64,000 bases of DNA. Source: Novosphingobium naphthalenivorans NBRC 102051 (GTDB taxonomy: Bacteria; Pseudomonadota; Alphaproteobacteria; Sphingomonadales; Sphingomonadaceae). Under the pieces are notes generated by a model. It was not told the DNA's origin. It ran no database searches and worked only from the letters and a program-made list of their open reading frames with translations. The stretch covers positions 1 to 64,000 of the forward strand of contig NZ_BCTX01000001.1 of assembly GCF_001590985.1 (NCBI RefSeq), in the 5' to 3' direction. The position numbers were made by a program, and so were the translations under genes. Positions 9,342 through 17,387 of this stretch are shown here, one piece after another (the first letter of the stretch is position 1; each line of letters starts with the position of its first letter).

Positions 9342-9938
9342 TCATAGATGGTCGGGTTCCGGGCCGTAGCGGTTGTCGCCATCGCTCGACGGCCAGACGC
9401 CGAAGACGATCACCATCAGGAACGGCACCCAGCCCAGCAGCCCCTGCAGCGCGTACTTGCTGCGCTGCATCTGAGCCGCCGCCTGGATGGCGGCCGGATC
9501 GTTCAGCTTCATCGAGGTGATGAAGGATACCATTTCGCCGATCATGCCGATGGTCAGCACGATCGAGAGAAGCTGCAGTGTGACCGCAAAGGCCGCGATC
9601 CAGCCGCTCTTGTTCGAATCATGCAACCTGCGGGTGAATGACGCCGCGAGCAGCAGCGTCATCAAGAACGACAGGGAGACGGACATCCACATTGTCAGCC
9701 GCATCATCCCGGCCATCCGGCCGATCATCTGCTGCTGGATGGCCGCCTGATCGGCACCCCCGCGCGCAGACTGGAAGACATCGACCGCCATCGCCCCTCC
9801 GGCCGCGATCGAAACCCCGAAAGTGATCACCAGTTGGATGATCACGAGAAACAGAATGTAGAACCAGAAAGTGGAACGCGAATCCCGTCCGGAAAAATTC
9901 GTCAGGTTCGACAAATTGTGCCGGATTGCCTCGATCAT
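9342..9938 (-). CDS. DUF805 family inner-membrane protein
   Basis: This 198-residue protein has an N-terminal NFSGRDSRSTFWFYILF segment, several hydrophobic helices, and the family's RRLHDSNKSGW motif in the middle. It ends in a polar GDNRYGPEP stretch typical of DUF805 proteins. The residue 45-80 loop is longer and Gln/Ala-rich. Function is unknown. It lies after proS on the same strand with a 36-base gap and may be cotranscribed. Confidence 0.88.
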   Translation of the reverse strand: MIEAIRHNLSNLTNFSGRDSRSTFWFYILFLVIIQLVITFGVSIAAGGAMAVDVFQSARGGADQAAIQQQMIGRMAGMMRLTMWMSVSLSFLMTLLLAASFTRRLHDSNKSGWIAAFAVTLQLLSIVLTIGMIGEMVSFITSMKLNDPAAIQAAAQMQRSKYALQGLLGWVPFLMVIVFGVWPSSDGDNRYGPEPDHL

Positions 9939-9974
9939 CGCGTTCCCCTTTTGCGCCCGCTTACTGCATGTGCG

Positions 9975-11513
9975 TCAGTAAGACCTTGCGATGTATATTC
10001 TTTCGACGGCGGGGCGTCCCGTGAAAATGCATTCACCGGCCACCGGCTCCGCCTCAAGCGGGGTGTTGCGAATTGTCAGCTTGAGCGCCTTGAGCTTCTG
10101 GACGACAGTTTCCAGTTCATCCCCGGTCGGGCGGGCCCATTCGGCTTCGACCCAGCCCGGATAGCGCTTGTCTTCCGCGAAGAAGGCCTCGACTTCGGCG
10201 AAGCTGGACACCCGCGTCAGCTGGGCGTCGCGCTTGCCCTTGGCCTCGACGAAGAGCGCCGACTGGATGTTTTCGAGTTCGGCTCCCGCCATGCCAACGA
10301 ATTCATCCTTGGGCATACCGATGAAGTTGGCCTTTGCCGCTTCGTTCCACAGCTTGTCGCGGCGCAGCATCGAAACCTGGCCGCCCGCGGCATCGCGCCC
10401 GCCGATTTCGAGGATGAGCGGGACGCCCTTCTTGACCCAGGCCCAGCGCTTCTGCGTGGCCTTGCCGGGCCGCTTGTCGAGCAGCACGCGCACGCGTTCG
10501 CCGAGAGCCGACAGGCCCGCCAGCTCCTTGCGCAGATCTTCGCAGTAGGCGAGCAGCTCTTCGTCCTCGGGCTTGTCGCGCAGCATCGGCAGGATCACGA
10601 TCTGGTGCGGCGCCACGGCAGGCGGCACGCGCAGGCCATCGTCGTCGCCGTGCGTCATGATCATGCCGCCGACCATGCGGGTCGAAGTGCCCCACGAGGT
10701 CGTATGGCAATATTGCTGCGTGCCTTCCGCATCCTGATACTGGATGCCCGCGGCATGAGCGAAGCCGGTGCCAAGGTAGTGCGAGGTGCCGGCCTGCAGC
10801 GCCTTGCCGTCCTGCATCATCGCTTCGATCGAATAGGTCGCGACAGCGCCCGGGAAGCGTTCGTTCTCCGGCTTCTCACCCGTGATGACCGGCATCGCCA
10901 GTTCGGATTCGACAAAGTCGCGGTACATTTCGAGCGCGCGCAGCGTCTCTTCCAGCGCGTCCTCGCGATTGGCGTGGGCGGTGTGCCCTTCCTGCCAGAG
11001 GAACTCGCTGGTGCGCAGGAACATGCGCGTGCGCATTTCCCAGCGCACGACGTTGGCCCACTGGTTGGTCAGCAGCGGCAAGTCACGCCAGGACTGGATC
11101 CAGCGCGACATGGCGGCGCCGATCACCGTCTCCGAGGTCGGGCGAACGATCAGCGGCTCTTCCAGCTTCGCTTCGGGATCGGGCACGAGACCGCCCTGCC
11201 CGTCACCGATCAGGCGATGGTGGGTAACGACCGCCATTTCCTTGGCAAAGCCTTCGACGTGTTCGGCTTCCTTGGCGAAATAGGACAGCGGGATGAACAG
11301 CGGGAAGTAGCAGTTCTGGACGCCGGCTTCCTTGATCCGGTCATCCATCAGGCGCTGGATGCGCTCCCAGATACCGTAGCCCCACGGCTTGATGACCATG
11401 CACCCGCGCACGCCGGATTCCTCGGCCATCTCGGCCTCGGAAATGACTTCCTGATACCACTGGGCGAAGTCGTCCTCGCGCTTGATCGTGAGGGCGTGAC
11501 GAATGGCAGACAC
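9975..11513 (-). CDS. proS: Prolyl-tRNA synthetase, archaeal/eukaryote-type (ProS type 3)
   Basis: This 512-residue class II synthetase charges tRNA-Pro. Motif 2 reads FLRTSEFLWQEGHTAHA, which is the archaeal/eukaryotic wording rather than the usual bacterial one, and RPTSET is the class II substrate loop. There is no inserted editing domain between motifs 2 and 3. The protein ends in Tyr, as type 3 enzymes do. The start ATG gives MSAIRHALT. It follows phaR on the same strand with a 65-base gap. Confidence 0.93.
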   Translation of the reverse strand: MSAIRHALTIKREDDFAQWYQEVISEAEMAEESGVRGCMVIKPWGYGIWERIQRLMDDRIKEAGVQNCYFPLFIPLSYFAKEAEHVEGFAKEMAVVTHHRLIGDGQGGLVPDPEAKLEEPLIVRPTSETVIGAAMSRWIQSWRDLPLLTNQWANVVRWEMRTRMFLRTSEFLWQEGHTAHANREDALEETLRALEMYRDFVESELAMPVITGEKPENERFPGAVATYSIEAMMQDGKALQAGTSHYLGTGFAHAAGIQYQDAEGTQQYCHTTSWGTSTRMVGGMIMTHGDDDGLRVPPAVAPHQIVILPMLRDKPEDEELLAYCEDLRKELAGLSALGERVRVLLDKRPGKATQKRWAWVKKGVPLILEIGGRDAAGGQVSMLRRDKLWNEAAKANFIGMPKDEFVGMAGAELENIQSALFVEAKGKRDAQLTRVSSFAEVEAFFAEDKRYPGWVEAEWARPTGDELETVVQKLKALKLTIRNTPLEAEPVAGECIFTGRPAVERIYIARSY

Positions 11514-11578
11514 GGGGCTTCTTCCTGACTTGGTGTTACGGGCCGGAGGATCGTCCCCCGGCGCGCACCCGCTGGCCT

Positions 11579-12139
11579 TTATTTGCCCAGCGCGTCAAGC
11601 TTCTTCTGCATTGCGGCCATCTGTTCCTTGAGCGAAGCCAGATCGCCGGTGTCTTCCGACGGCGCGGCAGGCTTTGCCTCGGGCTTTTCGGCGCCGGGCA
11701 TGAAAGCCGCCGAGGCGGCGCGGAACATCGCCATGTTCTGCTCGGCCAGCTTGGCGAGCGGATTGTTGCCCAGGCTGTCCTCGAACGCCTTGGCAAGCTT
11801 GCTCTGGTTGGCGCGGAAATTTTCCATCGAGGCTTCGAGATAATGCGGGATCAGCGACTGCATCGAATTGCCGTACATCCCGATCAGTTCGCGCAGGAAA
11901 TTCACGGGCAGCATCTGCTCGCCGTTGGTTTCCTCTTCCATGATGATCTGGGTCAGGATGGTGTGCGTGATATCGGCACCGGACTTGGCATCGAGAACCT
12001 TGTAGTCGACGCCTTCACGGGTCATCTTCGCAAGGTGATCGAGCGTGATGTAGCTTGACGAGCGCGTGTTGTAGAGCCGCCGGTTCGCGTACTTCTTAAT
12101 GATTACCGTATTGTCGTCGCTCGAAGCTGTTTCAGCCAT
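11579..12139 (-). CDS. phaR: Polyhydroxyalkanoate synthesis repressor PhaR
   Basis: This 186-residue DNA-binding regulator controls PHA granule genes. The conserved N-terminal domain starts at about residue 11 with IIKKYANRRLYNTRSSSYITLDHLA. A PHB-accumulation domain follows (about 70-115), then a variable Ala/Pro/Glu tail and a short C-terminal helix. The start is the ATG at 12139; an upstream ATG in frame would add 26 unrelated residues. No PHA synthase gene is in the window. A perfect palindrome lies 65 bases upstream and may be its own operator. Confidence 0.92.
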   Translation of the reverse strand: MAETASSDDNTVIIKKYANRRLYNTRSSSYITLDHLAKMTREGVDYKVLDAKSGADITHTILTQIIMEEETNGEQMLPVNFLRELIGMYGNSMQSLIPHYLEASMENFRANQSKLAKAFEDSLGNNPLAKLAEQNMAMFRAASAAFMPGAEKPEAKPAAPSEDTGDLASLKEQMAAMQKKLDALGK

Positions 12140-12203
12140 TGCCAATCCCCATTTTCCTTGTGCGGCCACGTTATCATTCCGGGATGTCGCGATGCAACAA
12201 AAA

Positions 12204-12217
12204 TTGCTGCGCAGCAA
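12204..12217. promoter_or_regulatory. 14-base perfect palindrome upstream of phaR
   Basis: TTGCTGCGCAGCAA lies in the short, AT-rich alr-phaR spacer. PhaR-family repressors bind TGC/GCA-rich inverted repeats and often repress themselves, so this is a candidate autoregulatory operator. That role is inference. Confidence 0.45.
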
Positions 12218-12236
12218 AAGGCAGAATTAAAGCAAT

Positions 12237-13280
12237 TTAACGCGCAAAACGGTGCCCCAGCACGGTCAGCAGTTCATATTGGGACAGACCCGTCGTTGCC
12301 GAGGCTTCAGGCAAGGCATAGTCCGCCGTCACCCAGTCGCCTTCGCGCAGCGCGGGCGCGTGGCTGAGGTCGATTACCGTCAGGTCCATGCTCACCCGGC
12401 CGAGCACCGGCAGCACCTGCCCGTTCGCCCGGAATCGGCCCTTGCCGGACCAGCAGCGCAAGTAACCATCGGCATAACCCAGCGCGATCGTGCCGACGCG
12501 CATCGGACCTGCCGCCGTGAACGTGGCGTTGTAGCCGATGGTTTCCCCGGCCGCAACATTTCGCACTTGCAGAATAGCCGCCTGCGGGCGGACCACCTGC
12601 CGGATTTCCCCGGCCATCTCTGCACGCGGAACACCGCCATAAAGGGCAATTCCCGGACGGGTCAGGTCGCCGTGATAATCGCTGCCCAGCGCAATGCCGG
12701 CGCTGTTGGCCAGGCTGCCGCGCTGATGCCGCACTGCCGCGCGGGCCTGCTGCCAGCGGTCGCGCTGGATGGCGTTGAACCCGGTATCCTCCTCCGCCGA
12801 AACGAGGTGCGACAGCAACACGTCCACATCGAGCGCCGCCACGCTCTCGTCGCCGAGATCGGCCATCGCCACGCCAAGGCGGTTCATTCCGGTATCGACC
12901 ATCAGATGGCACCGGCCGCCGCCGCCGGCACGCCAGCGCCGGGCCTGCTCCAGCGAATTGATGACCGGCGCCGTGCCGCTCGCCACGGCGAAGGCCACAT
13001 CGGCATCGGTCAGCGGTCCATGGAGGACCGAGACCGAGCCCGGCGCCGCAACGTCCAGCAGCGCATGTGCTTCCGACCAATGGGCCACGAAGAAATCGTG
13101 GCATCCGGCCGCGTGCAGGATCGGAACCACTTCGCGGGCGCCGAGACCATAGCCATCCGCCTTGACGGCCGCCCCGGCCCGCGCCTGTCCGGAAAGCCGG
13201 TCAAGCGCCTGCCAGTTCGATCGCAGTGCATCAGGGTCGAAGCCAAGTCTCAGAGCCGGTTGGGGCAGGTCAGGAAACAT
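12237..13280 (-). CDS. alr: Alanine racemase
   Basis: This 347-residue PLP enzyme interconverts L- and D-alanine for peptidoglycan. The PLP lysine is Lys40 in AVKADGYGLG, and the second catalytic residue is Tyr250 in IGYNATF. The C-terminal beta domain includes GRVSMDLTVIDLS. The start is one of the clustered ATG codons at 13280/13283, which overlap the 3' end of the transporter gene by about ten bases; no strong ribosome site is seen, so translation is probably coupled. Upstream in-frame starts would run deep into the transporter gene. Confidence 0.92.
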   Translation of the reverse strand: MFPDLPQPALRLGFDPDALRSNWQALDRLSGQARAGAAVKADGYGLGAREVVPILHAAGCHDFFVAHWSEAHALLDVAAPGSVSVLHGPLTDADVAFAVASGTAPVINSLEQARRWRAGGGGRCHLMVDTGMNRLGVAMADLGDESVAALDVDVLLSHLVSAEEDTGFNAIQRDRWQQARAAVRHQRGSLANSAGIALGSDYHGDLTRPGIALYGGVPRAEMAGEIRQVVRPQAAILQVRNVAAGETIGYNATFTAAGPMRVGTIALGYADGYLRCWSGKGRFRANGQVLPVLGRVSMDLTVIDLSHAPALREGDWVTADYALPEASATTGLSQYELLTVLGHRFAR

Positions 13281-14934
13281 CATCACCATAATCACGAGGC
13301 GGCCCGCCATGCAGGCCCCAGATTGCGACGACCAGACCGAACGCCACCACACCCCAAGTGTACCACAGGCCCGCGTAGGCATCGCCGGTCCGGGCATTGA
13401 TGTAGCTGGCGATCAGCGGAAGGAAGCCGCCCAGATAGCCTGCGCCGATGTGATAGGGAATGGACATCGAGCTGTAGCGGATGGGCGCCGGAAACATTTC
13501 GCAAAGCTGCGCGGCCACGCCGCCGTAAGTCAGCGCGGAAAGTGCGCCCAGCACGAGCAGGATACCCGCAATTCCGAGAAGCGCAGGCAGGCCCGGCCGC
13601 TGCACGCTGAAATCGAAACCATGCGCGGCCAGCGCCGCTTCGATCCCGGCCTTGCGGGCCTTGTCCGCGTCCTTTTTGTGCGCAGCATCGCCGGCGAGCC
13701 ATTCGGGCGCGATTGCCACGGCATCGCTGCCGACAGTCAGCGAAAGGTGGTCCGCATCGCGGACCGAATAGGGCACGCCGCTTGCCGTCAGTGTCTCGAG
13801 CAGCTTGCCGCAATCGCTAAGCTTGTTTCCGCTCAGGTCGGCGAAGGGATCGGTGCTGCACGCAGAACCCGAAACCACGACCGGCGCGGCCCTGGCACTG
13901 GCCTGCAATCCGGGATTGGCAAGCGATCCCAGCCCCCAGAACAGCGGGAAGAGAAGAACCAGCATCGCCGCGGCGCCAATGACCAGAGGCCGCTTGCGCC
14001 CCACCTTGTCCGACCAGGCGCCGACGAACACGTAAAAGCTCATCGAGATCAGCGCGGTCAGGCCGATGACCACTTCGACCACGGTTGCATCGACCCGCAT
14101 AGGGCCCTTCAGGAAGGACAGCACAGAGAAGAACGCGGTGTACCAGATCGTCGTCAGGATGCCGGTCACGCCGAACAGCGCAATGAAGATGCGCTTCTTG
14201 TTGCCGGGATAGGTAAAGCTCTCGACGAAGGGGTTGCCCGCAATCTCGCCCTCTTCGCGCATGGCGAGGAACACCGGGCTTTCGGACAGCTTGAGACGCA
14301 TCCACAGCGAGATCGCCAGCAAGGCAAGCGACAGCAGGAACGGCACGCGCCAGCCCCATGCCGCCAGCGTGGCATCGCTGAAGACCGCCTGGTTGAGCAG
14401 GACGACGATGATGGACAGAACGAAGCCGCCAACAACGCTGCCCTGGATATACCCCGTGAAATAACCGCGCCGGCTGGGCGGTGAGTGCTCGGACACGTAG
14501 ATCGCCGCGCCGCCGTATTCGCCGCCGAGCGCAAGACCCTGGAGGATGCGCAGCAAAATGACGATCAGCGGCGCCCAAGGCCCGATCGTGTCCGCCGACG
14601 GGATAAGGCCGACGCCGGCCGTCGAAATGCCCATCAGGGTGACTGTCACGAGAAACGTGTACTTGCGCCCCAGCTTGTCGCCGAAATAGCCAAAAAGGAT
14701 GGCACCAAGGGGCCGGAACCCGAAGCCGACAGCGAACCCGGCCCAGACCAGCAGGATCTGCAGCGTCGGGCCCACCGAGGGAAAGAACGCCTTGCCGACG
14801 AAGCTGGCGAGCGTGCCGTAGATGAAGAAATCGTACCACTCGAAGATCGTGCCGGCCGAGGAGGCGGCAATCACCAGCTTGATGTCGGATGCGCTGGGCT
14901 CTGGCCCGTGCGGATGCTGGTGCAGGTCTGCCAT
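13270..14934 (-). CDS. MFS transporter of the metabolite:H+ symporter (MHS) family with an inserted loop domain
   Basis: This 554-residue inner-membrane protein resembles ShiA/ProP/KgtP-type symporters. Typical MHS features are the N-terminal GTIFEWYDFFIYGT, the loop GYFGDKLGRK (about 82-91), RILQGLALGGEYGGAA (129-144) and WSDKVGRKRP. It is longer than most relatives. A soluble stretch of about 110 residues (about 340-448) with two cysteines (359, 375) lies between late membrane helices, on the side expected to face the periplasm. The substrate is unknown. It lies in the leftward block radA, cvpA, IscU-like gene, this gene, alr. Confidence 0.88.
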   Translation of the reverse strand: MADLHQHPHGPEPSASDIKLVIAASSAGTIFEWYDFFIYGTLASFVGKAFFPSVGPTLQILLVWAGFAVGFGFRPLGAILFGYFGDKLGRKYTFLVTVTLMGISTAGVGLIPSADTIGPWAPLIVILLRILQGLALGGEYGGAAIYVSEHSPPSRRGYFTGYIQGSVVGGFVLSIIVVLLNQAVFSDATLAAWGWRVPFLLSLALLAISLWMRLKLSESPVFLAMREEGEIAGNPFVESFTYPGNKKRIFIALFGVTGILTTIWYTAFFSVLSFLKGPMRVDATVVEVVIGLTALISMSFYVFVGAWSDKVGRKRPLVIGAAAMLVLLFPLFWGLGSLANPGLQASARAAPVVVSGSACSTDPFADLSGNKLSDCGKLLETLTASGVPYSVRDADHLSLTVGSDAVAIAPEWLAGDAAHKKDADKARKAGIEAALAAHGFDFSVQRPGLPALLGIAGILLVLGALSALTYGGVAAQLCEMFPAPIRYSSMSIPYHIGAGYLGGFLPLIASYINARTGDAYAGLWYTWGVVAFGLVVAIWGLHGGPPRDYGDDVS

Positions 14935-14971
14935 GCGTTCTCCCCCGTTTCCTACCCCGGAGCTACCGCCT

Positions 14972-15403
14972 CTAGACGTCCGTTTCGCGACTGGGAAGCA
15001 TCTGCATCGCGGCGTTCCACGGCAGCATCACGGCGCCATGCCGGCCGGGGTACTCGCGCGCGGCGGCTATTGTGGAGAGACCGGGCCAATCAGGCATCCC
15101 GGCTTCCCCGGCCAGCCATGCCGCGATGGCCCGGCCGGCAGCATGAATGGCCGGACCGTCCTGCCCTGCCGCGCCCTGCACGAAAATAGCCGCGGCCGCC
15201 TGTCCGATGGCGCAGGCCTGGCTGCGCACGCCCATGCGCGCGATCGTGCCGTCAGCCGCAGTTTCCAGCCCCAGCGTGATCGTGCTGCCGCAACTCTTGG
15301 AACGCGCTTCTGCCCTGAGCGGTAAATCATCGGTCAGGGGAAAGCGCGCCAGATCGATAGCCAGCCCCAGAACCTCAGGGGTGTAGAGAACCGTAGCGGA
15401 CAT
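14972..15403 (-). CDS. IscU/NifU-like iron-sulfur scaffold family protein
   Basis: This 143-residue protein resembles IscU/SufU scaffolds. Two of the three ligand cysteines are placed as in IscU: Cys38 in SKSCGS and Cys64 in SQACAIG. The third is missing; the corresponding end reads GRHGAVMLPW and contains no cysteine. Full scaffold activity is therefore doubtful, and a two-Cys or His-assisted site is possible. It is tightly packed three bases after cvpA. It may be a sphingomonad side branch with an altered job. Confidence 0.75.
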   Translation of the reverse strand: MSATVLYTPEVLGLAIDLARFPLTDDLPLRAEARSKSCGSTITLGLETAADGTIARMGVRSQACAIGQAAAAIFVQGAAGQDGPAIHAAGRAIAAWLAGEAGMPDWPGLSTIAAAREYPGRHGAVMLPWNAAMQMLPSRETDV

Positions 15404-15406
15404 GCT

Positions 15407-15931
15407 TCAATGACTGCCGTCTGCGGCCATGGCTTCGCGGCGGCGCTGGGCAATGAGCTGGACCAGCGCTTCGCTGCTGGCGTTGACGAAGGGATAAGTG
15501 CGCGACTGGGTAATCCACTCCGGCCGGCCTTCGGGGCCCCAGACGGTGTCATATCCCAGCACCAGAACCGAAAAGCCCAGCACGATGATGACCACGCCCT
15601 TCACCGCGCCGAACCCGAAACCGAGCACCCGGTCGATCGGCCCCAGCACCGAAGCCCGGCTGGCCTTGCCCGCCCATCCCGCGATCACTTTCACGGCGGC
15701 GAAAGGCACCAGCAGCAGCAGCGCGAAAGCCAGTACTCCGGCGCCGGACTCGCTGCCGATGTGCGGAATCAGCCAGTACGTGACCGGCGTGTGCAGCATA
15801 CGGATGGCGAAGATTGCAAAGACCCACGCGCCCAGCGCCAGAATTTCCTGCACGAAGCCGCGAATGAAGCCGGTGATGGCGCCCAGCCCGACGAAGAGCA
15901 GCACGGCGATGTCGAAGCCAGTCATAGGCAT
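15407..15931 (-). CDS. CvpA family membrane protein
   Basis: This 174-residue protein starts with the CvpA wording FDIAVLLFVGLGAITGFIRGFVQE and has four hydrophobic helices, with the loop RASVLGPIDRVLGFGFGAVKG typical of the family. CvpA was named for colicin V production; its broader function is unsettled. Six bases separate it from radA upstream. An alternative start two codons later (15925) is equally possible. Confidence 0.88.
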   Translation of the reverse strand: MPMTGFDIAVLLFVGLGAITGFIRGFVQEILALGAWVFAIFAIRMLHTPVTYWLIPHIGSESGAGVLAFALLLLVPFAAVKVIAGWAGKASRASVLGPIDRVLGFGFGAVKGVVIIVLGFSVLVLGYDTVWGPEGRPEWITQSRTYPFVNASSEALVQLIAQRRREAMAADGSH

Positions 15932-15937
15932 GGGAAA

Positions 15938-17317
15938 TTATGCGTCCGAAAGAATGCGGTCAACGAGGTTGGGTAACATGGACAGACCGGTGAATTTCAT
16001 GCCTTTCTCCGGCCGTGTTTCCGATCCTGCCCCTCCGGCGGGGCCGAATCCCCGCGCAAAGCCCAGCTTCGCCGATTCGCGCTGTCGGATCGATGAATGG
16101 GCCACCGGGCGGATCTCTCCGGCCAGCGAGACTTCGCCGAACCAGACCGCATCGTTGCCCAGCGGCTTGTCGCCCAGTGCGGAGATCAGCGCGGCGGCAA
16201 CGGCAAGGTCCGCCGCCGGATCGGACAGGCGATAGCCGCCCGCGACGTTGAGATAGACTTCCGCGCTGGAGAAATTGAGCCCGCAGCGCGCTTCCAACAC
16301 AGCGAGCAGCATGGCCATGCGCCCGTTGTCCCAGCCCACGACCGCGCGGCGCGGCGTCGCTCCGCTCTGCAGCCGGACGATCAGCGCCTGGATTTCGACA
16401 AGGACCGGCCGTGTGCCCTCCATCGCCGGGAACACCGCGCTGCCCGCCATCGGCTCCTCGCGGCCCGAGAGGAACAGCATCGAGGGATTGCCCACTTCGG
16501 CAAGGCCATCGCCTTCCATGGCGAAGACGCCGATTTCATCGACCGGGCCGAAGCGGTTCTTCAAGGAGCGCAGGATGCGGTATTGGTGGCTGCGCTCACC
16601 CTCGAAGCTCATCACCACATCGACCATGTGTTCCAGCACGCGCGGCCCGGCAATCGTGCCGTCCTTGGTGACATGGCCCACGAGGATCAGCGTGACGCCG
16701 TTCTCCTTGGCATAGCGGATCAGTTCGAAAGCGCAGCCGCGCACCTGGCTGACGGTGCCGGGCGCCCCTTCGATCTGATCCGAATGCATCGTCTGGATCG
16801 AGTCGATCACCAGGATCGAGGGGGGCTCCATCGTGCCCAGCGTCGTCAGGATATCGCGCACGGAAGTGGCTGCGGCGAGCTGGATCGGTGCCTTGGACAG
16901 CCCGAGCCGCTCGGCGCGCAGGCGCACTTGCCCCGCCGCTTCCTCGCCGCTCACATAGACCGCGCGGCCGCCATTGGTGGCGATATGGGCCGAGACCTGG
17001 AGCAGCAGCGTCGACTTGCCGATGCCCGGATCGCCGCCCATCAGGATCGCCGAGCCGGGCACGAGTCCACCGCCCAGCGCGCGGTCGAACTCGGCCAGCC
17101 CGCTGGCCTTGCGCTTGGGCATCTCGCCGGGCTGATCGAGCGGCGTGAACTGGATCGGCCTGCCGCCGGACGACAGATCGTGCTTGGCGGAAAACACCGT
17201 CTGCGGCGCGTCTTCCGCAAGCGTGTTCCACTCGCCGCAGTCGGCGCATTGTCCCTGCCAGCGGGTCGCCACGCTCCCGCAGGCCTGGCAGATATATCGG
17301 CGTTTCGGTTTGGCCAT
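15938..17317 (-). CDS. radA: DNA repair protein RadA
   Basis: This 459-residue recombination ATPase promotes branch migration. A C4 zinc finger (Cys10, 13, 24, 27) is followed by a RecA-like domain with Walker A GGDPGIGKSTLL. The RadA signature KNRFG occurs in LKNRFGPVDEIGVF, and a Lon-protease-like C-terminal domain completes the protein. Length is normal. It is the first gene of a leftward cluster and is divergent from the patatin-like gene 70 bases away. Confidence 0.96.
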   Translation of the reverse strand: MAKPKRRYICQACGSVATRWQGQCADCGEWNTLAEDAPQTVFSAKHDLSSGGRPIQFTPLDQPGEMPKRKASGLAEFDRALGGGLVPGSAILMGGDPGIGKSTLLLQVSAHIATNGGRAVYVSGEEAAGQVRLRAERLGLSKAPIQLAAATSVRDILTTLGTMEPPSILVIDSIQTMHSDQIEGAPGTVSQVRGCAFELIRYAKENGVTLILVGHVTKDGTIAGPRVLEHMVDVVMSFEGERSHQYRILRSLKNRFGPVDEIGVFAMEGDGLAEVGNPSMLFLSGREEPMAGSAVFPAMEGTRPVLVEIQALIVRLQSGATPRRAVVGWDNGRMAMLLAVLEARCGLNFSSAEVYLNVAGGYRLSDPAADLAVAAALISALGDKPLGNDAVWFGEVSLAGEIRPVAHSSIRQRESAKLGFARGFGPAGGAGSETRPEKGMKFTGLSMLPNLVDRILSDA

Positions 17318-17387
17318 CAGGGCGAACTAGTGGGAACGGAATGAGAACGCAATTGCTTTCGGCCGCGCCCTGCTCCAAGCAGGACAG

